DNA from: Hymenobacter citatus
GTDB taxonomy: Bacteria; Bacteroidota; Bacteroidia; Cytophagales; Hymenobacteraceae
Assembly (NCBI RefSeq): GCF_014333615.1
Contig: NZ_JACSCY010000003.1
Span: forward strand, 372,001-436,000
Direction: 5' to 3'
Length of the DNA stretch: 64,000 nt
A program made the translations under genes and the position numbers. Shown here piece by piece: positions 28,352 to 37,666 of this stretch (positions are counted from its first letter, which is position 1; each line of letters begins with the position of its first letter). Below the pieces are notes generated by a model. That model did not search any database, was not told the DNA's origin, and worked only from the letters and a program-made list of their open reading frames with translations.

Positions 28352-29569
28352 ATGACTACCGTTGAAGAAGCCACCCGCCTGGTGCTGTCCACCGTTCGCG
28401 CACTGCCCACAGAAACGCTACCCCTACCCGATACGCTGGGCCGGGTGCTGCGCCAGGCCGTAACTGCCGACCGCGACTTTCCGCCCTTCCACCGGGTAGC
28501 CATGGATGGCATTGCGCTCAACTACGCAGCTATTGCGCAGGGTCAGACGCAGTTTGAGGTAGTAGGAACGCAGTTTGCCGGCCAGCCCCCTACCCCCCTC
28601 GCCAGCCCTTCCGCTACCCTCGAAATCATGACCGGGGCCATGCTGCCGCCCGGCGCCGATACGGTGGTGCGCTACGAGGACGTGGACATAGCAGAACTGC
28701 CCGACGGCCGCCGCGTGGCCACTGTGCGTGTGCTGCCGCCCAAAGCCGGGCACAACGTGCACGCCCAAGCCACCGACCGCCACCAAGGCGACATACTGTT
28801 ACCGGAGGGCACCTTGCTGGGACCAGCCGAGGTAGCCGTAGCAGCCACGGTAGGCGCCACGCACCTGGTGGTGGCACAACGCCCGCACGTAGCCGTGGTG
28901 AGCACCGGAGACGAGCTGGTGGAGCTGGACCAGGCGCCCCTACCCTACCAGATCAGGCGCTCCAACTCTTATATGCTGCAAGCCGCCGTGTGGCAGGCCG
29001 GCGGCAAGGCCGAGCGGTTTCATTTCAACGACGACCCTGATGCCCTGCGCCAGGGCCTGCCGCCGCTGCTGCACCAGTACGACGCTGTGCTACTCAGCGG
29101 GGGCGTATCCATGGGCAAAGCTGATTTCCTACCCGCGGTATTGGCCGAGGCGGGCGTAGAACAGCTGTTTCATGGGGTACAGCAGCGGCCGGGTAAGCCC
29201 TTTTGGTTCGGGCAGCACCCGCAGGGCGCAGTAGTATTTGCGCTGCCGGGCAATCCAGTTTCCACGTTTGTGAACTACTGTCGCTACGCCGCGCCGTGGT
29301 TGCGGGCCGTGCAGCAGCCTACCCTACCCCCACCAGAACCCACGTTTGCCGTGCTGGCCGCTGATTTCACGTTTAAGCCGCCCGTTACGCATTTCCTGCT
29401 CGTGAGCCTGACCAGCACCCCCGATGGCCGGCTGCTCGCCACGCCCGAGCGCGCTCATGGCTCCGGCGACCTGGCCAGTTTGCTACCCAGCAGCGGCTTT
29501 TTGGAGCTTCCCGTTGGGCAAGACGAGTTTCTGGCCGGTACAGTGTGGCCAGTGTGGCGCTTCCGGTAG
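28352..29569 (+). CDS. moeA: Molybdopterin molybdotransferase MoeA
   Basis: A 405-residue enzyme that inserts molybdate into adenylated molybdopterin. Family motifs are PPFHRVAMDGIALN, MTGAMLPPGADTVVRYEDV, VVSTGDELVELD, RRSNSYML, VLLSGGVSMGKADF, PGKPFWFGQ and LPGNPVSTFVNY. The C-terminal domain IV (FKPPVTHFLLVSL to FLAGTVWPVWRF) is complete. It diverges from moaC-mobA with a 225-base shared promoter region. A strong hairpin ends it. Confidence 0.95.
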   Translation: MTTVEEATRLVLSTVRALPTETLPLPDTLGRVLRQAVTADRDFPPFHRVAMDGIALNYAAIAQGQTQFEVVGTQFAGQPPTPLASPSATLEIMTGAMLPPGADTVVRYEDVDIAELPDGRRVATVRVLPPKAGHNVHAQATDRHQGDILLPEGTLLGPAEVAVAATVGATHLVVAQRPHVAVVSTGDELVELDQAPLPYQIRRSNSYMLQAAVWQAGGKAERFHFNDDPDALRQGLPPLLHQYDAVLLSGGVSMGKADFLPAVLAEAGVEQLFHGVQQRPGKPFWFGQHPQGAVVFALPGNPVSTFVNYCRYAAPWLRAVQQPTLPPPEPTFAVLAADFTFKPPVTHFLLVSLTSTPDGRLLATPERAHGSGDLASLLPSSGFLELPVGQDEFLAGTVWPVWRFR

Positions 29570-29590
29570 CTCAACCTATTTACAGAGACC

Positions 29591-29655
29591 CAACCCGGCT
29601 GTCCTTCTGAGCATGTGGCTTGATGCGCTATATGCTCAGGAGGACAGCCGGGTTG
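29591..29655 (+). terminator. Long hairpin after moeA
   Basis: The outer stem CAACCCGGCTGTCCT pairs with its complement at 29641-29655. An inner CTGAGCAT/ATGCTCAG pair and a TTTTAAAA tail follow. It begins 21 bases after the moeA stop. Confidence 0.8.
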
Positions 29656-29828
29656 TTTTAAAATAGTGTGTTAAGAAAACTTAACAACGGTCTACGCTTA
29701 CCCAAAGAGGGTTTATTACCTTTTTGATAAAATTTTATACATAACTGATATCAATAGATAATTCAATATTCTATATACTTGCTAAACACTTCAGCAAGTC
29801 ACATTTTTTCTAACTATAATTCAACCAT

Positions 29829-30041
29829 ATGCGCGCTTTCTACTCTCTCCTCCTCTGCCTTTTTATTAGTGTTGGCTCGGCTGTAGCAGCCAAAGCTCCC
29901 AACAGACGCCCCGATTCGCACCGGCGCCACACGGTGAGCGACATGTTTAAGCCCCGCATGAGCCATTTTGGCACGGGCAAGCCCCTGGTGCCCATGCACA
30001 AGCGCGTGAAGCACGCCAAGGAGAAGTCGTTGAACTTCTAA
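29829..30041 (+). CDS. Small basic exported protein of unknown function
   Basis: A 70-residue protein. A signal peptide (MRAFYSLLLCLFISVGSAVA, cleavage after AVA) precedes a mature part of about 50 residues that is rich in Arg, Lys and His (NRRPDSHRRHTVSDMF, HKRVKHAKEKSLNF) and has no cysteine. The 150 bases upstream are strongly AT-rich and a perfect 27-bp hairpin follows the stop, so it looks like a self-contained, well expressed transcription unit. I do not recognise a family. Basic exported peptides can bind nucleic acid, LPS or the cell wall; none of these is shown by the sequence. Confidence 0.65.
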   Translation: MRAFYSLLLCLFISVGSAVAAKAPNRRPDSHRRHTVSDMFKPRMSHFGTGKPLVPMHKRVKHAKEKSLNF

Positions 30042-30052
30042 AAGGCTTTATT

Positions 30053-30107
30053 CCTACACGCAAACGAGCCCGTCGCACTAAGTGCGACGGGCTCGTTTGC
30101 GTGTAGG
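30053..30107. terminator. Perfect 27-bp hairpin between convergent genes
   Basis: The sequence starting CCTACACGCAAACGAGCCCG is followed by its exact complement around a single-base centre. It lies between the small exported protein gene and the convergent SRAP gene and can end both transcripts. Confidence 0.8.
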
Positions 30108-30121
30108 ACCTTGTGCCATTG

Positions 30122-30784
30122 TCAGGCTGCTTCCAGCACCTCGGCGTCGTTGTGCGCGGGCGAGTTCACGCGGGTGGTTACCACGTATTCCTTCATGCCA
30201 TCGGTGGGGTAGGACACGAGTAGTTGCTGGTGGTCGGCGGGACTAAGGGTGTCGGCGAGCCAAGCTTGCTCTGCATCGGGGCCGGGTAGCACCACGGGCA
30301 TGCGGGTATGCAAGCGGGCCATCAGCTCATTGGGCTCGGTGGTGATGATGGTGAAGGTAGGTAGCACCTCGCCGGTCTGGCGGTCAAGCCACTCGTCCCA
30401 GAGGCCGGCAAAGGCAAACGGTTGCTCGTCTTGCAGCAGAATGCGGTGCGGCACCTTGCCCTGGGGCGTTTGCTGCCACTCATAGAACGAATCGGCCAGC
30501 ACTAGGCAGCGCTTGCGCTGGAGCAGCTGCCGAAACGAGGGCTTATCAACCAGCGTTTCGGCGCGGGCGTTGATGGGTTTCACGGCTTTTTTCAAGTCCT
30601 GCACCCAGCCCGGTATCAGCCCCCATTGCACCAGCTGAATTTTATCGGGTGCGGCGTTAGTGATGATGGGTAAGTGCTGCGACGGCGCGGCGTTGTAGTT
30701 GGGCTCAGCAGGCTCTGCGAGGGTAGCGCCGAAGCGCTTTGCTAGGCCCGCGGCGGGCGTGAGGGCAGTATAACGGCCACACAT
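30122..30784 (-). CDS. yedK: SOS response-associated peptidase (SRAP/YedK/HMCES family)
   Basis: A 220-residue protein that forms a stable thiazolidine crosslink with abasic sites in single-stranded DNA. The catalytic Cys2 is present (MCGRYTAL). The other family residues also align: Asn72 (PINARAET), Glu102 (SFYEWQ) and His159 (LHTRMPV). The WGLIPGW and FAFAGLWDEW blocks are typical. Cys2 must be exposed by removal of Met1, so the ATG at 30784 is certain. Single gene, with a hairpin shared with the convergent neighbour. Confidence 0.95.
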   Translation of the reverse strand: MCGRYTALTPAAGLAKRFGATLAEPAEPNYNAAPSQHLPIITNAAPDKIQLVQWGLIPGWVQDLKKAVKPINARAETLVDKPSFRQLLQRKRCLVLADSFYEWQQTPQGKVPHRILLQDEQPFAFAGLWDEWLDRQTGEVLPTFTIITTEPNELMARLHTRMPVVLPGPDAEQAWLADTLSPADHQQLLVSYPTDGMKEYVVTTRVNSPAHNDAEVLEAA

Positions 30785-30988
30785 AGCGGTGAGTCAAAAA
30801 AGAGTGGAAGTAATGAAAGAAGCTGCTGCCGTTTGGAAGCAGGAAATTGGCAGCCGCAGAGAACATAGGGCCTTGCCTGTACCTATTTACGTTTAGCGGT
30901 TGGTTAGGTGCTGCGCGGCGCGATGCAATTCTACTGTAGTGTCAATAGCAGTTTCTACGTTGTCGTCTGTTTGTGTTACCTGGTGAAT

Positions 30989-31076
30989 GGTGTAGAGACG
31001 CATACTTGCGTCTCATCGTTAAACGATTTTGTACACACGGCGCGGCCGATGAGACGCAAGTATGCGTCTCTACACC
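30989..31076. repeat. GAGACGCA-family palindrome, copy 1
   Basis: Arm GGTGTAGAGACGCATACTTG continuing GCGTCTCATCG, its complement at 31047-31076, and a 28-base centre. Each arm is itself a small hairpin (GAGACGCA..TGCGTCTC). Located between the starts/ends of the SRAP gene and the MFS gene. Confidence 0.88.
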
Positions 31077-31079
31077 GTT

Positions 31080-32345
31080 CTATACAGGCACCGCCTTTTC
31101 CGAAACCGGATCGGCGGGTACAGGTTGCGCCAACACTACACAGGGCTTGCGGCGCAACGTGCGCAGGTGTAGCCCCCCAATCAGCAGCGTTAGAATGCCC
31201 TCGGCCAATACGGTGTGCTGCACGCCAATGTGCTCCGACACTGCGCCTACCAGTAGACTACCGAGCGGCACCAACCCGGCGTAGGCCAGCACATAGAGAC
31301 TAAGCACCCGGCCCCGCAGGGCAGGCTCTACCGTGGTCTGAAGCAGAGTATTGCTGATGGTAATCTGCGACATCATCCCGAAAGCGCCTACCACCAAACA
31401 CAGCAGGGCCAGTGGGTACCACGACGCCTGCGAGAACAGCACCAGCCCTACCCCAAAAATAAAGGTATTCACCGTGAGCACCTTGCTCAGGTTGACGCTG
31501 GCCTGCAACGACGCCAGAAAAATTGCCCCAATAAAAGCCCCCAGACCAATGGCCCCATCCAGCATGCCAAAGGTGCTGGCCGTGCCTTGAAAAACATCTT
31601 TGGCATACACGGGCAGCAGCGTGGTGAAGGGTAGCGCTAGCAGGCTGGCAAGCGCCAGCATCAACAGAATATGCCGGATAGCCGGCGTGGCAGCCACGTA
31701 GGCCAGCCCATCGCGTAGCTCAGCCAGCATGTTTTTGGTGTGCAGCTTGGCTACGTAGGGCGGCAGCCGAATGGCCAGCAACGAGCCAATAACGGCCACA
31801 AAGCTCAGCGCATTCAGGCCAAAGCAGGCCACCGCGCCCAGGTGCTCCAGCGCAAAGCCGGCCAGCGCCGGCCCTACCAGCTTGGCCAGATTCACCATGG
31901 AAGAGTTAAGCGCCAGCGCGTTGGGCAGGTCCTGGCGGTTCTTGATCAGCTCCGGCACCAGCGACTGGCGGGCAGGCACATCGAAGCCGTTGATGATGCC
32001 CAGCACGGTGCTCAGGCCGATGATGCCCCACACGGCATCGGGTCGTTGCCAGACCAGGAGCGTCAGCAGCAAGGCCTGCCCCATGGAGAGCACCTGCGTG
32101 AGCAGCAGCACACGGTAGCGCTGGTAGCGGTCGGCCACCCCACCCCCGAGGAAAGAAAATAGAGCGGCCGGAAACAGGGTAGCAAACACGCTTACCCCCA
32201 GCATTAGCTTGGAGTTGGTGTGCGAATACACCACCCAGCTAACGGCCGTTTTCTGCATCCAGGTGCCCATCAGCGACAACGACTGCCCACCAAAATACAA
32301 CCGGTAGTTGCGGCTACGAAAGGCGCGGAACGTACTAAAATTCAT
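31080..32345 (-). CDS. MFS transporter (EntS/DUF894-type efflux permease)
   Basis: A 421-residue inner-membrane protein with about 12 hydrophobic helices. The start at 32345 (MNFSTFRAFRSRNYRLYFGG) is chosen because this opening (F.aFr.rNYRLyfgGQ..S..GtWmQ.tA) is the standard N-terminus of the EntS-like MFS group. The longer frame adds a Cys-rich non-membrane stretch. Further motifs are GGGVADRYQRYRVLL (cytoplasmic loop 2-3, the MFS signature region) and ARQSLVPELIKNRQDLPNA. The substrate cannot be read from sequence; relatives export siderophores or drugs. The palindrome at 30989 lies directly beyond its stop. Confidence 0.88.
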   Translation of the reverse strand: MNFSTFRAFRSRNYRLYFGGQSLSLMGTWMQKTAVSWVVYSHTNSKLMLGVSVFATLFPAALFSFLGGGVADRYQRYRVLLLTQVLSMGQALLLTLLVWQRPDAVWGIIGLSTVLGIINGFDVPARQSLVPELIKNRQDLPNALALNSSMVNLAKLVGPALAGFALEHLGAVACFGLNALSFVAVIGSLLAIRLPPYVAKLHTKNMLAELRDGLAYVAATPAIRHILLMLALASLLALPFTTLLPVYAKDVFQGTASTFGMLDGAIGLGAFIGAIFLASLQASVNLSKVLTVNTFIFGVGLVLFSQASWYPLALLCLVVGAFGMMSQITISNTLLQTTVEPALRGRVLSLYVLAYAGLVPLGSLLVGAVSEHIGVQHTVLAEGILTLLIGGLHLRTLRRKPCVVLAQPVPADPVSEKAVPV

Positions 32346-32623
32346 GTAGAATATCGAGAACAGACAGCAGCTGCACCAGCAACCTGCTTTGCTGAGGAGC
32401 GCACGAGATGCCCCTATCCCCCAGCAAAGCGGGCAGCGAGTCGGCAGCGCCTCAACGGTCAAAATGATGCGTCCCCTACCCCTGGCAGCTATATCAGGGA
32501 AAAGGGACATTCCTTACTATCAACACGATGCTATCTGATAGTGTTCATGTCCTTGCCTTTATCTGGCGCCGGCCTGTTGCCAAAACCGCGCTTATCAGCT
32601 GCGCTTTGTACAGTGGCGCTTTC

Positions 32624-34198
32624 CTACTTCTGGCGTTGCTCCCGCTCGTTTAGGAGTTTTAGCAAGACACCATTGGTCCAGCCAAAGCCATCCTGCAACG
32701 GGTACTCGCCGCCACCTGCGGTTTTGTGGATGTCTTCCACGTTGTACTTCTCCAGCAGCTTGCCGGTTTCCCGGAACACGCGCACGTTCAGGCTGGTCCA
32801 GCGGTGGGCTACGGTATCGGCCAGGGCGTGGTGCTGGTAGCGGCGCAGGCCCTGCACGGCCAGGTATTGCAGGGGCGCCCAGGCGTTGGGGGCGTCCCAC
32901 TGTTGGCCGCTCTCGTTGCTGGTCGTCAGCAGGCCCCCATCGCGCAGAAACTCGCTTTCGAGGCGGCGGGCGGCTTTGCGGGCCTGCCCCGTGGTGGCTA
33001 CCCCATAGGCCAGCGGAAACACGCCGGCCAGGGTATGGATGCCAGCCCGGCGCTGCTCCGATAGATTGTAATCTACGTACCAACCGGCCTGCCGGTCCCA
33101 GCAGTATCGTCGAATAGCTTTAGCACGCGCATTGGCTTTCTGCGCATACCGCAGGGCTTTTCCCTGGCTGCTTCCCTGGCTGTTTTGGTCATACGCGCGG
33201 GACAATGTTTGCTCCAGCACCAGCAACAGGCAGTTCAGATCAACAGGCACCAGGTTGGTGGTTTCGATGGTAGCCATGGTATTGGCCGGCCCAAACCAGC
33301 GCGTACTGAAGTCCCAGCCCGAGGCGGCGGCGGCGCGTACGTTGCGGTAGAACTCCGGCAGCGGCTGCCGCGTGAGCTTGCCCACCGCCACGTCCTCGGC
33401 ATACGACTCTTCGCGGGGCTGGTCGCTGCTGTCCCAGTAGCGGTTCAGCAACTCGCCTTTGGGCATGCGCACCACGCGGCGGGTGGCGGTGCCGGGTTGC
33501 AGCGAGTCGGCGCCGGCCATCCAGTAGGCGTACTCCTTTTCGAGCTGGGGGCGGTAGCGGGCCAGGGTAGCGGGCGTGCCTTCGGCCTGGGCCAATAGCT
33601 GCACCATCTGGGCAAAAAACGGCGGCTGCGAGCGGGTGAGGTAGTAGGTGCGGTTGCCGTTCGGAATGAACCCTACCTTGTCGATCAGATAGGCAAAATT
33701 ATCCACCATATCGCGCACCTGCTGGGTACGGCCGGCCTCGCGCAGCCCCAGCATCGTGAAGTACGAATCCCAGTAGTACACCTCCCGGAAACGGCCGCCC
33801 GGCACCACGTAGGACTTCGGCAGCGCCACCAGCGACGAGTAGGGCGGCGCCGTGGCCCGCGCCGGGCGGCGCAGCACCGTCCAGAGCGTATCGAGGTGGT
33901 GCCGGATGCCGGCGGCCACGTTGCTGTGGTAGGTGGCGGTGTCTTCGGCGGGCAGCACGAAGTAGCGCTGGGTGAAGGCTTTCAGGTCGAAGCCGGGCTG
34001 GTCTTTCTCGCGTTGGTAGGCGGCCATCACCTCGGCCGGCGGCACGGTGGGCAGCAGGTCCACAAAGGTCTTGTTGTCGGGGTACACGCGGCCCAGTTGT
34101 ACGGCTTCAAACAGGCCGGGGTAGAGCTGCCGGGGCGAGGGCTGGGCATGGGCCACACCAGTAGCTAAAAGCAGAAAACAGAGCAGAACGTTCTTCAT
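32624..34198 (-). CDS. treA: Periplasmic alpha,alpha-trehalase (GH37)
   Basis: A 524-residue trehalose hydrolase. ATG 34198 (MKNVLLCFLLLATGVAHAQ) gives a signal peptide; a second ATG two codons earlier is equally possible. Trehalase signature 1, PGGRFREVYYWDSY, and signature 2, QWDAPNAWAPLQ, are both clear. The catalytic Asp lies in the DSSDQPREESY/GWDFSTRW region, and the GGGEYPLQDGFGWTNGV block near the C-terminus is also typical of GH37. It would split external trehalose into two glucose. The MFS gene is next in the same direction but 278 bases away, so joint transcription is not assured. Confidence 0.93.
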   Translation of the reverse strand: MKNVLLCFLLLATGVAHAQPSPRQLYPGLFEAVQLGRVYPDNKTFVDLLPTVPPAEVMAAYQREKDQPGFDLKAFTQRYFVLPAEDTATYHSNVAAGIRHHLDTLWTVLRRPARATAPPYSSLVALPKSYVVPGGRFREVYYWDSYFTMLGLREAGRTQQVRDMVDNFAYLIDKVGFIPNGNRTYYLTRSQPPFFAQMVQLLAQAEGTPATLARYRPQLEKEYAYWMAGADSLQPGTATRRVVRMPKGELLNRYWDSSDQPREESYAEDVAVGKLTRQPLPEFYRNVRAAAASGWDFSTRWFGPANTMATIETTNLVPVDLNCLLLVLEQTLSRAYDQNSQGSSQGKALRYAQKANARAKAIRRYCWDRQAGWYVDYNLSEQRRAGIHTLAGVFPLAYGVATTGQARKAARRLESEFLRDGGLLTTSNESGQQWDAPNAWAPLQYLAVQGLRRYQHHALADTVAHRWTSLNVRVFRETGKLLEKYNVEDIHKTAGGGEYPLQDGFGWTNGVLLKLLNEREQRQK

Positions 34199-34449
34199 CG
34201 TCATCGTCGTGGGTGGTGTCGGGAAGGGTATCTGCGGAAAACGCAGCCCCGGCGCAGAAGTTGGCACTATCCCTACCCTACGCCCCGTACATGCCCACAC
34301 TTCACTTTCGGAAGCCCCGAAAAGCACGCTTATTTCTTGTTGCACTGATTGTTATGCGTACAATATCACAATCTCATTATATTATCATAACATTATCAAT
34401 ACGTTACGTAAAAGTAAAACCTACTACTAGCCTTTCCTCATCCTATTCT

Positions 34450-35244
34450 ATGGAAAACACTTCAACTCTAGAAAGAACGGCGCAGGTTGCTTCCACTCAC
34501 TCGTCCTCTTTGCAATCCAACAAAGGCCGGGTGGTGCGGGCTTTTCCCAGTGTCGTTTTCAAATACTTGCTTATTGGGTTTAGTATTCTGGTAGCGATGC
34601 AGCTGCTGATTGTGACGGAGTTCCTGAATGATATCCGGCCTGGCCGCCTGCTGTTCGAGAAGTTTTACTTCGACCGTGAAGCCAACTTCCCGGCTTTTTT
34701 CTCGGCGTTCATTCTCTTTTTTTCCTCGGTTTTGCTGGCTGTTATTGCCTCTTTGAAGCGGCAGGACCAGGATGGTTTTTGGCGGCAGTGGCAGGGCCTC
34801 AGCTTCGTTTTCCTGTTTCTGGCCCTCGATGAAAGCGTAAGCCTGCACGAACTCCTGATTGAGCCCCTGCACAACATGTTTCATCTAGAGGGCTACCTGC
34901 GGTTTTCGTGGGTGATAGTGGGCGGCATCTTCGCCGTGGTGTTTGCCGTGGCCTACCTCAAGTTCCTGTTTTCCTTGTCGCCGCCGATGCGGCTGCGCTT
35001 TATTCTGGCCGGCGCCATCTTCGTGCTGGGCGCGGTGGTGTTTGAAATGCTGGGCGGCAACTACTTCACCGACGGTAACCCCGACCCTACCACTGACAAT
35101 CAAACGCCTACCTACCTTATCCTGATGACGCTAGAAGAAACCTTTGAAATGGGGGGTATTCTGCTGTTCATTTCCACGCTATTTGCCTATATCAAGCAGC
35201 ATTACAACAAGCTGATTATTTCCGTTGAGATGGTGAAGTTGTGA
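34450..35244 (+). CDS. Uncharacterised multi-pass membrane protein
   Basis: A 264-residue protein with about six hydrophobic helices (YLLIGFSILVAMQLLIV, FSAFILFFSSVLLAVIA, FVFLFLALDESVSLHEL, WVIVGGIFAVVFAVAYL, FILAGAIFVLGAVVFEML, MGGILLFISTLFAYI). Acidic/His residues sit within or beside helices (LDESVSLHE and TLEETFEMGG). These could form a metal or proton site, but I assign no function. ATG 34450 (MENTSTLERTA) is chosen over an upstream frame that runs through an AT-rich leader. The final codons (VEMVKL and TGA) lie in a repeat array, so the original C-terminus may have been trimmed by insertion of that element. Confidence 0.75.
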   Translation: MENTSTLERTAQVASTHSSSLQSNKGRVVRAFPSVVFKYLLIGFSILVAMQLLIVTEFLNDIRPGRLLFEKFYFDREANFPAFFSAFILFFSSVLLAVIASLKRQDQDGFWRQWQGLSFVFLFLALDESVSLHELLIEPLHNMFHLEGYLRFSWVIVGGIFAVVFAVAYLKFLFSLSPPMRLRFILAGAIFVLGAVVFEMLGGNYFTDGNPDPTTDNQTPTYLILMTLEETFEMGGILLFISTLFAYIKQHYNKLIISVEMVKL

Positions 35245-35459
35245 AATGGTGAAATGGTGAGTGGTGAGATGGTGAATGCAGAATACGGCTGTCATCCTGA
35301 GTGCAGCGAAGGACCTTCTCACGTTAGAAAGACAAGCGTTGCAACGACTTGTTCTTGTAGTCATCGTTCTAACGTGAGAAGGTCCTTCGCTGCACTCAGG
35401 ATGACAGCCGTATTCTGTACTCACCACTCACCATTTCACCACTCACCATCTCACCACCC
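35225..35459. repeat. Composite element: two inverted TGA-phased arrays around a REP-like palindrome
   Basis: The left array (35225-35277) has about six TGA-bearing units of 7-8 nt. The core palindrome is 35278-35417, with arms GAATACGGCTGTCATCCTGA and its complement. The right array (35418-35459) has about five units in inverse orientation (TCACCACTCACCATTTCACC). The left array supplies the stop of the membrane protein gene. The right array ends two bases before the ATG of the next gene. Confidence 0.92.
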
Positions 35460-35461
35460 TA

Positions 35462-35779
35462 ATGCCTGACTTGCTGCTGACCGTTGCGCATAGCTTTCGG
35501 GTGCCGGGGCTGGGCGTGGTGGCGCTACCCGCCGAGGCGGCTCCGCGTCTCCTACCCCTGGACCTGCACACGCCCTTGTCGGTGACGGTCATTTTTCCGG
35601 ACAATCATAGTGAGTCTGTGACGGCCACTGTGGAGGAAGTGGAACACGAAGGCACCACCCAGCGCGGACTTTTATTGGAGTTCACAACACCCATTTCCCT
35701 ACCCCCTGGTACCCGCGTCGTATCAACGGAGGCTATGCTGGTATCGAATAATTCAATGGGAAAACCGTACCTTTTCTAA
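35462..35779 (+). CDS. Small conserved protein of unknown function
   Basis: A 105-residue, beta-rich soluble protein ([60 protein letters not shown]). The layout of an inlet strand, hairpins and a closing strand resembles small elongation-factor-like barrel domains (EF-Tu domain-2-like proteins of Bacteroidota), but the similarity is only by eye. ATG 35462 follows a repeat array directly; there is no conventional leader. It precedes the catalase gene by 58 bases in the same orientation and could share its transcript. Confidence 0.68.
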   Translation: MPDLLLTVAHSFRVPGLGVVALPAEAAPRLLPLDLHTPLSVTVIFPDNHSESVTATVEEVEHEGTTQRGLLLEFTTPISLPPGTRVVSTEAMLVSNNSMGKPYLF

Positions 35780-35837
35780 ACTCAAGTCAGTTTATAGCAG
35801 TTATTTCGGGGCACCAAAACCATCCAACACTACCACT

Positions 35838-37475
35838 ATGGCAGACGAAACCAACAATGGCCAGCACACGCCCGCCGACGGTACCGGCACCGCCGTGAAC
35901 GGCGTAGGCTCTTCGCACGACCAGCGCACCGCGGCCGGCGAAAATGCCCAAACCCTGACCACCCGCCAGGGCCACCCGTTGACCAACAACCAGAATCTGC
36001 GCACCGTGGGCAACCGCGGTCCGGCTACGCTGGAGAACTACCAGTTCATTGAGAAAATCAGCCACTTCGACCGCGAACGGGTACCCGAGCGCGTGGTGCA
36101 CGCCCGCGGTGCCGGCGCCCACGGCGTATTCGAAGCTTACGGCAAGGTAGGCGACGAGCCGATTGAAAAGTACACCCGCGCCAAGTTGTTCAACACCAAA
36201 GGAAAAGAGACGCCCGTGTTCGTGCGCTTCTCTACGGTGGGCCACGGCGGCCACTCGCCCGAAACCCTGCGCGACCCGCGCGGTTTCGCGGTGAAATTCT
36301 ACACCGAAGACGGCAACTGGGACCTGGTAGGCAACAACCTGAAGGTGTTCTTCATCCGCGACGCGATGAAGTTCCCGGACCTGATTCACTCGCAGAAGCC
36401 TGACCCGGTGCACAACCGCCAGACCGGCGAGCGGATTTTCGACTTCATCTGCAACACCCCCGAGACCATGCACATGGTGTCGTTCCTGTTCTCGCCCTGG
36501 GGCATTCCGGCCAACTACCGCCAGATGCAGGGCTCGGGTGTGAACACCTATAAGTGGGTGAACAAGGACGGCGACGCCGTGCTGGTGAAGTACCACTGGG
36601 AGCCCATGCAGGGCGTGAAAAACCTGACCGCTGGCGAGGCCGAGAAGATTCAGGCCAAGAACTTCAACCATGCTACCCAGGACCTGTACGAGAACATCAA
36701 GAAGGGCAACTTCCCCAAGTGGGAGCTGCGCGTGCAGATCATGTCGGACGACGAGCATCCGGAGCTGGACTTCGATCCGCTGGATGACACCAAGATTTGG
36801 CCCGAAGACCAGTTCCCGCACCTGCCCGTAGGCATGATGACGCTGAACAAGAACCCCGAGAACTACTTCGCGGAGGTAGAGCAGGCGGCGTTCGGTACCG
36901 GCGTACTAGTAGACGGCCTCGATTTCTCGGATGACAAGATGCTGCAAGGCCGCACCTTCTCCTACTCCGACACGCAGCGCTACCGCGTGGGTGCCAACTA
37001 TTTGCAGTTGCCCATCAACGCGCCCAAGAAGCACGTGAGCACCAACCAGCGCGATGGTCAGATGACCTACCACGTGGACTCGGCTCCTGGCCAAAACAAC
37101 CATGTAAACTACGAGCCTTCGTCGCTGAACGGCCTGAAGGAGGCGCCCCGCTCGGCTCCCGACCACACGCCGCAGTACACCGGCCGCCTGGTACGCCAGA
37201 CCATCGACCGCGAAAACAACTTCAAGCAAGCCGGTGAGCGGTACCGCACGCACGAGGATTGGGAGCGCGACGACCTGATCAGCAACATGTCGGGCGCACT
37301 GGCCGATGCCGCTGAAGTGATTCAGCAGAAGATGATTGAGCTGTGCACCAACTGCGACCCGGACTGGGGCCAGCGCCTGCGCGAAGGCATTGCCGAGAAG
37401 AAGCAAATGATGATGAAAGACGAAGAAGCCGTGGAACAAGCCGAAGAGCTAGCTCACGACGCCAAGCCGTACTAA
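35838..37475 (+). CDS. kat: Monofunctional haem catalase
   Basis: A 545-residue clade-type small-subunit-like catalase degrading hydrogen peroxide. Catalytic His88 lies in [16 protein letters not shown]. The active-site signature region is [20 protein letters not shown], followed by [10 protein letters not shown] and [18 protein letters not shown]. The haem-ligand tyrosine block is [18 protein letters not shown] glutamate/lysine-rich C-terminal tail follows. No signal peptide, so cytoplasmic. A strong terminator follows 20 bases after the stop. Confidence 0.96.
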   Translation: MADETNNGQHTPADGTGTAVNGVGSSHDQRTAAGENAQTLTTRQGHPLTNNQNLRTVGNRGPATLENYQFIEKISHFDRERVPERVVHARGAGAHGVFEAYGKVGDEPIEKYTRAKLFNTKGKETPVFVRFSTVGHGGHSPETLRDPRGFAVKFYTEDGNWDLVGNNLKVFFIRDAMKFPDLIHSQKPDPVHNRQTGERIFDFICNTPETMHMVSFLFSPWGIPANYRQMQGSGVNTYKWVNKDGDAVLVKYHWEPMQGVKNLTAGEAEKIQAKNFNHATQDLYENIKKGNFPKWELRVQIMSDDEHPELDFDPLDDTKIWPEDQFPHLPVGMMTLNKNPENYFAEVEQAAFGTGVLVDGLDFSDDKMLQGRTFSYSDTQRYRVGANYLQLPINAPKKHVSTNQRDGQMTYHVDSAPGQNNHVNYEPSSLNGLKEAPRSAPDHTPQYTGRLVRQTIDRENNFKQAGERYRTHEDWERDDLISNMSGALADAAEVIQQKMIELCTNCDPDWGQRLREGIAEKKQMMMKDEEAVEQAEELAHDAKPY

Positions 37476-37495
37476 CTCATCCGTAGCTTATATTG

Positions 37496-37534
37496 AAAAA
37501 GGGGGCGCTGACAGTAGTCAGCGCCCCCTTTTTT
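37496..37534 (+). terminator. Intrinsic terminator of the catalase gene
   Basis: Stem AAAAAGGGGGCGCTGAC with its complement ending in six T, 4-base loop. A textbook rho-independent terminator. Confidence 0.93.
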
Positions 37535-37590
37535 GTGGGAATTTTGAAGTAGTAAAAGAGGCTGTTTGGGTTAGCGGAACAGGTATCCGA

Positions 37591-37628
37591 AACGGTGTAG
37601 AGACGCAAGGTTGCGTCTCTACACCGTT
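37591..37628. repeat. GAGACGCA-family palindrome, single hairpin copy
   Basis: AACGGTGTAGAGACGCAAGG is followed directly by its complement (TTGCGTCTCTACACCGTT). It is one arm-hairpin of the family seen at 30989 and 47965. Confidence 0.85.
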
Positions 37629-37666
37629 CAGTGGCAACTCAAACCAGTTTCTAAACAAAGACGTCT

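Noticed and set aside
35254..35469. Short open frames running through the composite repeat elements
   Set aside because: They translate the palindromes (CHPECSEGPSHV type) and occur at every copy of the repeat, so they are not genes.
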